Positions 44,298-52,470 of a stretch of 64,000 nt of DNA are shown one piece after another (the first letter of the stretch is position 1; each line of letters opens with the position of its first letter). Origin of the DNA: Gammaproteobacteria bacterium. GTDB taxonomy: Bacteria; Pseudomonadota; Gammaproteobacteria; Pseudomonadales; Azotimanducaceae. The stretch lies in NCBI GenBank assembly GCA_012269545.1, contig JAAXKB010000040.1:1-64000 (forward strand). Direction: 5' to 3'. A program made the translations under genes and the position numbers. The notes under the pieces were generated by a model that ran no database searches, was not told where the DNA came from, and worked only from the letters and a program-made list of their open reading frames with translations.

Positions 44298-44386
44298 TAC
44301 GCTTTCTCCCTTGTTCCACCCGGATAGTACACAACGGCTCTCTCCTACCCAATCCCCTGAGAACGTCATAACAAAATGACACCACA

Positions 44387-45808
44387 CTAACTTTGGCGGC
44401 CCAAGGCGGCCAAATTCGCTTCGTGTTTACTCCGATCCACGGAGTACATGGAAATACAGGCGATCATCAGCATCCAAACGATGAAAACCGTCGGCACATA
44501 GATCCATACGAAGTCGGACATCACTGAATCAGGGATGTCGCCGGGCGCAGCGCCTACGGGGAACTGGCTTACCGTCAAGATAACGCCCGCAAATGCGGCT
44601 CCCAACCCCTGGGTCACCTTGCGGACAAACGTCACTGACGCAAAGAACACCCCTTCACTGCGGCGTTGGGTTTTCACCTCCGCTTCTTCTACCAAATCCG
44701 CGATCATGGAAGAGGACAGTGTCTGGTAAGTGATGATCAGCGCCACATCGACAACGATAATGGCAAGTATGATGGGGAACAGCATTGGGTCTCCGTTCTC
44801 TGGCATGAATCCCATCATGCGCAATACGATTGGTGCGGGGTTTACCGTGAAGGCCAGAAATCCGATAAAAATCGCCCCTTTCTTTTTGCCCAGCCGTTTG
44901 GAGATAAACGGCGACAGCATAAAGCCCAACATGGCAGAGATGACCACACTGATGGAAATGAAACCGATCTGCTGAGTCGAAAATTCCCACAAAAATGTAT
45001 AAATGTAATAGCTCAAGGTTGCGGCAACCCCCGACCCGACCGCGCCAAACAGCGCAGCCAAAAACAGCGCCAGGAAAGAACGAGTAGCAAGGGTCTCAAA
45101 AATTTCCTGATAAATACGCTTTAGCGACAAATTGCGCTTTGGCGGCGGTGACTTCAGATTGGGAATCAACCGATGGGTCCCCAAGGCCGATGCCATAATG
45201 GCAAGAAAAATCACCCACGCCGCAACTAAACCAACCTGCCCGTGTCCTTCTACATTGAACATGCCGTTGCTGATATCCGCCGTTGGCACCAACAAAAACA
45301 TGGTCGCGAAGGTAGCCATCAACGTGCCGCCACTCCAACCGAAGAAGTAACGGAAGCTCAACATACTCGTGCGTTCGTCATAGTCATCGGTAATTTCAGC
45401 GACTAAGGCGGAGCTGGGGATTTCGTAGAGCGTAATCAAGGTGCGTACGAAAATTGCAATTCCAACAATATAAGGAAAGAGTTCGTCGCCGCTGAGACTG
45501 GCCGGCGGATTCCAGACGAAAAAGTAACCGCAGGCGACAGGGATCGCAGCTGCATACATGTAGGGGTGCCGCCGCCCCCAACGCGAGCGCGTGTTGTCGG
45601 ATACATAGCCAATCAAGGGATCACTCAGCGCATCAAAGACTAGGGCGATCAATAGCGCTAAACTAACCAGATAGGCACTCACGCCCATCACTTGGCTGTA
45701 GAAGATCAAAAAGAAATAATCAAACCCATTATTTTTAACGCCAAAGGCGACGGAACCAAAACCGTAAGCAATTTTATTGCCCAGACTCACTTTCTTTGAC
45801 GCAGTCAT
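44387..45808 (-). CDS. MFS transporter, GPH (glycoside/cation symporter-like) family
   Basis: A 473-residue 12-segment symporter-like protein. The start KIAYGFGSVAFGVKNNGFDYFFL and the motif DALSDPLIGYVSDNTRSRWGRR are classical for the GPH family, which imports sugars and glycosides with Na or H; marine relatives are diverse and may carry other compounds. GGGGGGGAA lies before the ATG. It is directly upstream (89 bases) of the redoxin/cytochrome fusion on the same strand, which points to a substrate-uptake role for that set. Confidence 0.92.
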   Translation of the reverse strand: MTASKKVSLGNKIAYGFGSVAFGVKNNGFDYFFLIFYSQVMGVSAYLVSLALLIALVFDALSDPLIGYVSDNTRSRWGRRHPYMYAAAIPVACGYFFVWNPPASLSGDELFPYIVGIAIFVRTLITLYEIPSSALVAEITDDYDERTSMLSFRYFFGWSGGTLMATFATMFLLVPTADISNGMFNVEGHGQVGLVAAWVIFLAIMASALGTHRLIPNLKSPPPKRNLSLKRIYQEIFETLATRSFLALFLAALFGAVGSGVAATLSYYIYTFLWEFSTQQIGFISISVVISAMLGFMLSPFISKRLGKKKGAIFIGFLAFTVNPAPIVLRMMGFMPENGDPMLFPIILAIIVVDVALIITYQTLSSSMIADLVEEAEVKTQRRSEGVFFASVTFVRKVTQGLGAAFAGVILTVSQFPVGAAPGDIPDSVMSDFVWIYVPTVFIVWMLMIACISMYSVDRSKHEANLAALGRQS

Positions 45809-46004
45809 TTCCCCCCCGTTTACCCGCTTCCCTAAGCGCCGCTCGTTACCGTATCGGCTATCCCTTTAACGCAGATTGCATGGTCATTGAAGCCGCAGCA
45901 ATACTGCCGAACACGGATCAGTCTTGCTGTCGTTCCCCAGCCCTGTATCCTGCCACAGACGCTTAAGCTGCGTATTGAATAATCAGCAAGGCTAAGGAAA
46001 CGAT

Positions 46005-46805
46005 ATGTCGAACCGACTCGCGGGCAGGGTAGCTCTCATTACTGGCGGCACCAGTGGCATTGGCGCGGCAACCGCACAACTGTTCATCAAAGAGGGCGCG
46101 CAGGTTGTTATCACCGGTCGATCAGTGGCAAAGGGCCAAGCCTTGGCTGAAACCTTGGGCCAGAACGCAGCGTATCACGAGGCAGACATCACTCAAGAAG
46201 CGGCCATCCGGGATTCTATCGACTTCGCCATAAAAACCCATGGCAGGCTGGATGTGCTCTTTAACAATGCCGGCGGTCCTGTTGGGGCACCACTGGACAA
46301 ACTGACCCAAGATCATATCGATTACGGCGTAAGGCTGCTGCTGTCCAGCGCGATATTGGGCACTAAGTACGCGGTGGAGCCCATGAAGGCGAACGGGGGC
46401 GGCTGCATCATCAACAATTCCAGTATTGCCGGCTTACGCTACCGCCAGGGCGACTTGCTGTACTCGGCGCTGAAAGCTGCTTTGACCCATTACACCCGCA
46501 TGGCGGGCATCGAGCTGGGCGAGCACAATATCCGCGTGAACTCGATCTCTCCGGGAGCCATCGCCACGCCAATTTTTTGGGGTGGTTCAGAGCGCGCGAA
46601 CACCCTGAGCGATGAGGAAAACGAGCGCAAAATGAACAAACTGCAGCAAAGTCTGGCGCGATCTGTGCCGCTGCAAAAAACCGGAGTCGCCGATGACATA
46701 GCCGAAGCCGCTCTTTATCTGGCCAGCGATGCCGGCCGATTCGTTACCTGTCACGATTTGGTTGTAGACGGTGGCAGAACGTCAATGTTTCACGAACCAA
46801 GCTAA
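46005..46805 (+). CDS. Short-chain dehydrogenase/reductase (SDR)
   Basis: A 266-residue classical SDR: TGGTSGIGAATAQLF (cofactor-binding TGxxxGIG), NNAGG, catalytic Tyr-Lys in LLYSALKAALTH, and NSISPGAIATPIF. An Arg follows the first strand (ITGRS), which favours NADP over NAD. AAGGAAACG precedes the ATG. It is divergent from the GPH transporter (196-bp gap) and converges with a membrane-anchored protein. Confidence 0.93.
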   Translation: MSNRLAGRVALITGGTSGIGAATAQLFIKEGAQVVITGRSVAKGQALAETLGQNAAYHEADITQEAAIRDSIDFAIKTHGRLDVLFNNAGGPVGAPLDKLTQDHIDYGVRLLLSSAILGTKYAVEPMKANGGGCIINNSSIAGLRYRQGDLLYSALKAALTHYTRMAGIELGEHNIRVNSISPGAIATPIFWGGSERANTLSDEENERKMNKLQQSLARSVPLQKTGVADDIAEAALYLASDAGRFVTCHDLVVDGGRTSMFHEPS

Positions 46806-46836
46806 GGTACGGCCAAACCAAGAAGTCAGGTGCGTT

Positions 46837-47337
46837 TCAGCGACTGACTACGGCAAAAGACCACCAATGATCGGGTCGCGGCTCGCCGACCCCGAAGCCC
46901 GTTTTCGACCCTCGAGCCAACCAAGCAAGGTCGAGGATCTCAGCGTCCTGCAAACGACTCAGTCGCACGGGATACACTTGGCCGGCGATGCGAATTCTGG
47001 CGTCGGGATTGGCCATTGCCCGACCAGACCAATACTTGCCTTCACAAACCGAGCAGCTTAAATACAGCGCGCCAGCGTCATCGGCCATGCAGTTGAGATT
47101 CACAGACCAGGGAATAACGCCCTGCACCTGTATTTGGCACAACCGTGCAGAATTGGCGAATGACCAGTCGCTCACCGGCTCCTTTACTTCAACCCCGAAC
47201 AGCACAGACCCAGGAATCCTCTCGCAGGGACAGCGCACCATGTAGGTCATCAGCAAGCCAATCACCACAATGCCCATCAACGCCCCCAGCAGTGCTTTGA
47301 CTGCTGCTGGCTTCTCAGACACTGGCGAGCCAGTCAC
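46837..47337 (-). CDS. Membrane-anchored protein of unknown function (split-barrel-like)
   Basis: A 166-residue protein with one N-terminal membrane helix (about 14-33, LLGALMGIVVIGLLMTYMV) followed by a Cys-rich periplasmic part (CPC at 35-37, then Cys residues in SARLCQIQ, LNCMADD and SCSVCEGKYW). The middle, with GALYLSCSVCEGKYW and DARIRIAGQVYPVRLSRL, resembles the FMN-binding split-barrel/deazaflavin nitroreductase-like fold, but I am not certain. GTG start; it begins four bases after the stop of the amidohydrolase gene, so they form an operon. Confidence 0.65.
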   Translation of the reverse strand: MTGSPVSEKPAAVKALLGALMGIVVIGLLMTYMVRCPCERIPGSVLFGVEVKEPVSDWSFANSARLCQIQVQGVIPWSVNLNCMADDAGALYLSCSVCEGKYWSGRAMANPDARIRIAGQVYPVRLSRLQDAEILDLAWLARGSKTGFGVGEPRPDHWWSFAVVSR

Positions 47338-47340
47338 CGA

Positions 47341-48516
47341 TCAGACCCGGGCGTTAGGCCACAGTCGAAGGAAGTTCTCGCTGTAGAACGCATCGCGTAT
47401 GGCAGGTTCCGAGCTTTCTAGGAAGCGTTCAAACCGACCTATGGGGTCTTTCGTACCTTCCAAGTGAGGATAATCGCTGGAGAACAAATACAGATCCGGG
47501 TGCGAGTCGTTCATCAAATAGGCGACGTCTTCATGGGAGAACGGCGTAAAGGCCATTTGCTCAATCAACTGTTGTGACGGCGCGCGCTCGAATCGAACGG
47601 ACTTGTCCGACCGACCATAAATCCGCGATACCCAGTCCAGCCGACGACACATTTCAGGCACCCAGCCCGCTCCCAGCTCAACTGCGGCGCCGCGCAGACC
47701 CGGATGACGGTCGAAAACACCGTCCATCAGCAGAACGCTGAGGAACATTTCAGGGGTTTGATGCAGCACCGCTGCGTCCTTGGTGCGCACGTTCTCTCCG
47801 CCGCCTAGCCAATCTTTGACCGGAGCCCTTCCGTTATTTCCCCAAGCCTTAGAAACCTGCAGCGGCGCCCCACCTACATGCAGCACGAAGGGTACGCCGG
47901 CTTCAGCCAGACGCGCCCAGAAACCTTCGAGATCAACATGACCCGGTGAGCGGTCGATTGGTGCACGGTGCGGAATCCAAATCGATTGCAAACCTGCCTT
48001 GATCGCCCATTCCACTTCTTCGATGGCGCGAGCGGGATCGTCCAAAGGCACGATTCCCACACCCATCAAGCGGTCATCCGCAGAGCAGAAATCCAGCATA
48101 TGCCGATTATGAGCGCGGGTCGCGCCATAACGCAGGGCCGGATCTTTCTTACTGCTAGGGTGAAATGGAAACGCTACCGAGTGCGTGGCAAAAACCAGCT
48201 GCTTTTTGAAACCCAACAGGTCCATTGCCGCTGATCGGTCCGGGCCATTAAAAGCACCCAGAGCCTGAATCTCCTTGGAATTTTCGATCAAAGCATCGCC
48301 CATTGCCAACTGTGCAGCGACGTGCTCTGCCGAGTGTCGCCCGCCCTGACTCATGATCAGCCCCACTTCTTCGTCAGTCACAACCGACGCGGAATAGCTG
48401 ACTTCTGGAATGTCATCCCGTAACGCCGGATCAGCGTAGGCCTTCAAGAAATCCGGTAACTCCATGATATGACTGTCTGCGTCGTAGTACGCGCGGTCGG
48501 CAGGTGCGTAAGCCAT
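47341..48516 (-). CDS. Amidohydrolase_2 family protein (ACMSD-like)
   Basis: A 391-residue metal-dependent hydrolase or decarboxylase of the amidohydrolase_2 family. It begins YYDADSHIMELPDFL (DxH in place of HxH), has PFVLHVGGAPLQ, a VELGAGWVPEMCRRLDW segment and LYLFSSDYPHLEG, which are the usual metal-site strands. Relatives include aminocarboxymuconate semialdehyde decarboxylase and other ring-cleavage enzymes. ATG at 48516 follows AGAGGAG; the longer frame to 48699 overlaps the divergent hydratase and is rejected. It heads a two-gene operon. Confidence 0.9.
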   Translation of the reverse strand: MAYAPADRAYYDADSHIMELPDFLKAYADPALRDDIPEVSYSASVVTDEEVGLIMSQGGRHSAEHVAAQLAMGDALIENSKEIQALGAFNGPDRSAAMDLLGFKKQLVFATHSVAFPFHPSSKKDPALRYGATRAHNRHMLDFCSADDRLMGVGIVPLDDPARAIEEVEWAIKAGLQSIWIPHRAPIDRSPGHVDLEGFWARLAEAGVPFVLHVGGAPLQVSKAWGNNGRAPVKDWLGGGENVRTKDAAVLHQTPEMFLSVLLMDGVFDRHPGLRGAAVELGAGWVPEMCRRLDWVSRIYGRSDKSVRFERAPSQQLIEQMAFTPFSHEDVAYLMNDSHPDLYLFSSDYPHLEGTKDPIGRFERFLESSEPAIRDAFYSENFLRLWPNARV

Positions 48517-48679
48517 GATCTTCTCCTCTCTTGATCGCCTGTGAACATACCTCAACGGGCAGCATAGAAAAACAGGAGAATGGTCAGAATCCTCGCGCAT
48601 TTCACCTCGCCAATTTATAGTTGTCCTCTGTCCGGGAGCGGAAGCTCTCGCTCGATCCATCATCAAAAGGTCCTTTGCT

Positions 48680-49459
48680 ATGCCCAACCTGCTGGACACC
48701 CTTTGGCGACTGCAACAACAGCCCGACAGCGATTCAAGTGCGCTTTTCGATCAGCCGCACATCAGCGCCGACGAGGGGCAAGCACTGCAATTTCAGCTGC
48801 TGGAGCGCTGGTTGAATGAAGGGGAAGAACTCGGTGGCTGGAAGATAGGGATGACCTCGGGCGAATCGCGGGATGCACTGGGTGTCGGCGTGCGGCCCTC
48901 GGGCTTCGTGCTGAAAAGCAGAATATTCCGCAGCGGGGCGCAGCTTTCAAGGGCAAGCCTGCATAGGGGCGGCGTAGAAAATGAACTGTGCTTTATCGTT
49001 GGCAGTGCCCTGGGCGACGGCGCTACAGCTGCCGCGGCTCAGACCGCGATGGCCGGTATGGCGGCAGGATTTGAAATCAACCAGAAGCGCTTACCGCCAA
49101 ACTCACCTGCTGGCTTACGCATCGCCGACAACCTCTCCAATTGGGGCATCGTCTACGCCGAGCCAGTGAGTCATGACGAACTCAGCGACGACCTGTCAAA
49201 AATGAGCGTCACACTGAGCGCGCTAACCGATGGGCAAACCCGCACTATCGAGCAGGTTGCCAGCGAAGGACATATGGACCCCCACTATCAGTCCCTGGCT
49301 ACATTAGCGCAGCGTTTGGCTGACTTTGGCCACTCACTCCAGCCCGGCCAACAAATCATCACCGGTGCTTACGGTAAAACCCCGTTTGAAGTGGGCCGCT
49401 TCGCCGGTGATTTCAGCTTGGGCATCGGCCGAGCGGAACTGGAACTTACCGGTGACTGA
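48680..49459 (+). CDS. 2-keto-4-pentenoate hydratase/FAH-superfamily protein
   Basis: A 259-residue protein of the fumarylacetoacetase-like hydratase family (MhpD/DmpE type). It has WKIGMTSGESRDALG, VGVRPSGFVL, a possible metal ligand in VENELCFIVG (E-x-E-like pattern partly kept as ENE), AAGFEIN and a C-terminal GAYGKTPFEVGRFAG. It may hydrate a dienoate from meta-cleavage or be a catalytically different relative, as the acidic triad is only partly clear. It is divergent from the amidohydrolase_2 gene (163 bp), a pairing that fits aromatic ring-fission chemistry. Confidence 0.85.
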   Translation: MPNLLDTLWRLQQQPDSDSSALFDQPHISADEGQALQFQLLERWLNEGEELGGWKIGMTSGESRDALGVGVRPSGFVLKSRIFRSGAQLSRASLHRGGVENELCFIVGSALGDGATAAAAQTAMAGMAAGFEINQKRLPPNSPAGLRIADNLSNWGIVYAEPVSHDELSDDLSKMSVTLSALTDGQTRTIEQVASEGHMDPHYQSLATLAQRLADFGHSLQPGQQIITGAYGKTPFEVGRFAGDFSLGIGRAELELTGD

Positions 49460-49561
49460 GGGCAGCTACAGCACGGCATAGACGCATGTTCAACCCATGT
49501 GTCTTCGGCTACCATCGGGCTTTGGCAAATTTCTGCCATCCATTGATAAAGGGCTTTCGTC

Positions 49562-50152
49562 GTGACAGAACAAACCAGCAAACCAGAACCCACCCTGTTT
49601 TCTCTCGTGTCCAGAGATATTGCCATTGCGGCTGCGGCGATTTCTGTCTGGGCTGCCGCCGACACGTGGTATCTGGTGACCGGCATTTGGTTTGCTCAAG
49701 TTATTAGCATCATTAACGCGATCTTCGTGGGATACGTGCTTGGTGCACTTTTTCACGAGTGGGGACACTACGCTGGAGCAAAGCTATCCGGCGCCACAGC
49801 TCCCCGGGTTAAACCCAAGGGCACGTCCTTGTTCCGATTCAATTTCGATATGGCCGAAAATTCGCAGCGGCAGTTCCACTGGATGAGCTTCGGTGGCTGG
49901 GTATTTCATTGGGGCTTACTGCTGCTTTTGGTCATGGCGATTCCTTTTGACAGCTTGGGCCGCATCGCGTTCGTGAGTTCGGTCTTTGGTTTCATCATCT
50001 ACGCAACCGTTATAGAAACGGGTATTTTGCGCCAAACATTGGGCGGTTCTGACCCTGCAGAGACGCTAGGCCGGTTGTCAGCCAAAACCTTTCAGCAAGC
50101 GAGCATCGCTGGATCTCTAAGCGGCCTGTTTGCACTGGCAGCGTTGAGTTAA
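49562..50152 (+). CDS. Membrane protein with HEWGH motif (M50-like)
   Basis: A 196-residue protein with about five hydrophobic segments. HEWGH (65-69) lies within the second hydrophobic region, like the HExxH of intramembrane zinc proteases. The second motif of site-2 proteases (NxxPxxxxDG) is not present, so protease activity is doubtful; it could be a membrane enzyme of other kind. GTG start with AAAGGG upstream. It precedes the NrtS-like gene on the same strand after 37 bases, suggesting an operon. Confidence 0.7.
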   Translation: MTEQTSKPEPTLFSLVSRDIAIAAAAISVWAAADTWYLVTGIWFAQVISIINAIFVGYVLGALFHEWGHYAGAKLSGATAPRVKPKGTSLFRFNFDMAENSQRQFHWMSFGGWVFHWGLLLLLVMAIPFDSLGRIAFVSSVFGFIIYATVIETGILRQTLGGSDPAETLGRLSAKTFQQASIAGSLSGLFALAALS

Positions 50153-50189
50153 TACAACGCGCCTTACTGTTCTTGCGACTCAAGCATTT

Positions 50190-50414
50190 ATGCCGCCGCC
50201 TAAGGTGTTCCGCCGAGATATCCATCTGAGAGCCCTGAAAATCGCTCTCGTTGTCGGCACGATTCTAGCGGCGATTAATCATGGAGATGCCATCCTTGGA
50301 GCGAGCATGACTTCCACCGCTTGGGTAAAAGTGCTGCTGACGTTTTGCGTTCCCTATGGGGTGTCTTGGTACTCTGCAGTGAATGCCGAAAATCGAGTGA
50401 GAGCTAAGGAGTAA
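50190..50414 (+). CDS. NrtS-like nitrate/nitrite transporter family small protein
   Basis: A 74-residue membrane protein with two hydrophobic helices (about 16-33 and 45-61). The first, LKIALVVGTILAAINHGDAIL, and the second, KVLLTFCVPYGVSWYSAV, match the NrtS small-protein family, reported to take part in nitrate/nitrite transport in cyanobacteria. The length is right. No nitrate assimilation genes are nearby, so the substrate is not assured. Its last 11 bases overlap the end of the convergent TauD-like gene. No clear Shine-Dalgarno is seen. Confidence 0.75.
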   Translation: MPPPKVFRRDIHLRALKIALVVGTILAAINHGDAILGASMTSTAWVKVLLTFCVPYGVSWYSAVNAENRVRAKE

Positions 50415-51252
50415 TGCCCGCTTCGGTAAGCGGATCACCGGCTACTCGCACGTGCCGCATCACACGCGGCTGCGAATAATCATAGGGCCGTGCCCGATGC
50501 AAGACACAGCGGTTATCCCACATCACAACATCTCCCGGGCTCCATTGATGGGCGAAGACCCGGGGTGGCTGGCAGGCAAGAGCGGTCAGCTGGGCCAGCA
50601 AAGACTCCGATTCTTCCTCTGTCAAACCGGGGATGGCGTGGGCATGCCGCCCGATAAATAAAGCCGGACGCTGCGTTACCGGATGGACCTTGATCAGCGG
50701 ACGCAGCGGTACGTCTTGATTGCTGAGGCCGTAAGACGATCCGCTACGAGCCTTATGCCCCACCTTGGCTTGGCTGTAATAGAGCGAATGATAGGCGGCC
50801 AAACCGGCTATCTTTTTTTGAGTCTCGTCATCCAGGGCGTCAAATGCGGCCCGCATATCTGCCCATTCAGTCTGCCCGCCATCCTCGGGCACCACATCCG
50901 CAGCTAAAATGGATGCACGGGCTGACAGCGGCATATAGGTGCTATCCGTATGCCAGCCCTCGTTGCCCTTGAGAATTTGAAAGTGATCGCTACTGGGGTC
51001 AACTGAGGTGCCGTCTGCTTTGCGGTTGCTGATGGGCACCGCCTTGCGATTCGTCATTAACTCTTCCAGCGGACCAATACGTTCGCCCAGCGCGATATGC
51101 GCTTCCTCCTCAATATGCTGCCCGGGGAAAACAAGCACCGCGTATTCGTACCATGCCGCTTCAATGGCTTGCCATTGATCGTTGTCCAGCGCGTTGAGGT
51201 TTACACCGGTGACCGTCGCGCCCAGCGTCGCCTGTATCGGTTCTATATGCAT
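50404..51252 (-). CDS. TauD/TfdA family dioxygenase
   Basis: A 282-residue Fe(II)/2-oxoglutarate dioxygenase. The iron ligands are His-x-Asp in GWHTDSTYMPLS and the distal His in WDNRCVLHRARPYD; the 2-oxoglutarate Arg is in RVMRHVRVAG. TauD-like members release sulfite or oxygenate small acids such as taurine, 2,4-D or trimethyl compounds; this one is not typed. ATG at 51252 follows GGGAGG at 7 bases and is chosen over an upstream in-frame start. It is 26 bases downstream of the aldo/keto reductase on the same strand. Confidence 0.92.
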   Translation of the reverse strand: MHIEPIQATLGATVTGVNLNALDNDQWQAIEAAWYEYAVLVFPGQHIEEEAHIALGERIGPLEELMTNRKAVPISNRKADGTSVDPSSDHFQILKGNEGWHTDSTYMPLSARASILAADVVPEDGGQTEWADMRAAFDALDDETQKKIAGLAAYHSLYYSQAKVGHKARSGSSYGLSNQDVPLRPLIKVHPVTQRPALFIGRHAHAIPGLTEEESESLLAQLTALACQPPRVFAHQWSPGDVVMWDNRCVLHRARPYDYSQPRVMRHVRVAGDPLTEAGITP

Positions 51253-51278
51253 GCCAACGCCTCCCTTCAACGTCCCAT

Positions 51279-52307
51279 CTAGCTGGCGCCAAGCGACAGC
51301 AAATTTTCGACAGGTTGGTACAGCTCTTCAAGATAGGTCACATCCTCAGCGGCCAATTCAATACCCGCCGCCGCGACCAAATCTTCCAGCTGACTGACTT
51401 TGGAGACACCGACAATGGGCGATGTCACTTCCGGCTTGTTGATCAGCCAAGCAACCGCAATCTGCGCCGGCGAGCATTCGTACTTACTGGCCACTTCAAT
51501 AACGCGCTCTGCGATCGGGAACACATGATCGCCGTGGTACAGGCTCTCCGTGCGCGCCCGATCCATGCCCTGAGAGCGATTCGTACTGCCGCCGCCAAAA
51601 CCGCCTTGATAGGAGCCGGCCAAAATTCCACGTGCCAGAGGCGACCACGGCGTCAGCCCAACCTGAGTACTTGCACAATATGGGTTCATTTCGCGCTCTT
51701 CTTCACGGTAGACCAAATTATGGTGGTTTTGCATGGACACAAATTGGGTCCAATTGTTCATCTTGGCAGTCAGCTGCAGTTCCGCGAACTGCCAAGCGAA
51801 CATGGACGAACCTCCCAAGTACAGGACCTTGCCTTCTTTGACAGCGTCGTGCAGAGCTTCCAGCGTTTCTTCAATGGGGGTCCGCGCCGCGCCAGGTATG
51901 CCGTGGGGGTGACGGTGTATCACCAAATGATCGATATAGTCGTGACCGGAACGCTGCAGACAGGCATCAATGCCTTCGCGTACGTGTTTGCGCGAGAGCC
52001 CGCTCTGGTTCGCCCCCCGTCCCATGGGCATGGAAATTTTCGTCGCGAGTACGTATTCGTCTCGGGGCATCATTTCTTTTAGTAAGGCTCCCACGACTTC
52101 TTCAGAGGCCCCTAAGCCATAGATATCAGCGCAATCAAAGTAGAACAGGCCGTTGTCAAACGCGGCCTTCACGATGGGCCTTGCCTCGTCGAGGGTCAGC
52201 GTCCAATCGCCCTGATGGCCCCGTCCAGGAATACCAAAATTCATTGTCCCCAGACACAGCTGTGAAACCCTCAGCCCACTTTTCCCAAGTTGAACCGTCT
52301 CTAACAT
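51279..52307 (-). CDS. Aldo/keto reductase
   Basis: A 342-residue NADPH-dependent TIM-barrel oxidoreductase. Catalytic residues are Asp and Tyr in FDCADIYGLGASEE, Lys in LATKISMP, and His in LVIHRHPHG; the C-terminal QIAVAWLINKPEVTSPIVGVS is the cofactor segment. It belongs to the group often close to the voltage-gated K-channel beta-subunit. The start gives a normal LGKSGLRVSQLCLGTMNFG N-terminus. It is followed by the TauD-type gene on the same strand. Confidence 0.93.
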   Translation of the reverse strand: MLETVQLGKSGLRVSQLCLGTMNFGIPGRGHQGDWTLTLDEARPIVKAAFDNGLFYFDCADIYGLGASEEVVGALLKEMMPRDEYVLATKISMPMGRGANQSGLSRKHVREGIDACLQRSGHDYIDHLVIHRHPHGIPGAARTPIEETLEALHDAVKEGKVLYLGGSSMFAWQFAELQLTAKMNNWTQFVSMQNHHNLVYREEEREMNPYCASTQVGLTPWSPLARGILAGSYQGGFGGGSTNRSQGMDRARTESLYHGDHVFPIAERVIEVASKYECSPAQIAVAWLINKPEVTSPIVGVSKVSQLEDLVAAAGIELAAEDVTYLEELYQPVENLLSLGAS

Positions 52308-52470
52308 GACTTGCCCCGCACCTATCGTTGTTACTGCTTAGCGGTCCTTTATATCAGATCTGTGTGAGTTTGGGTTCTTCGTGCAGCTGCTGTACTGGCA
52401 GCCAAACCGACTATTCCCTCCACACCACCGGCTTTGGTAACGTTGCACCAGAAAAATATTGAGACATACC

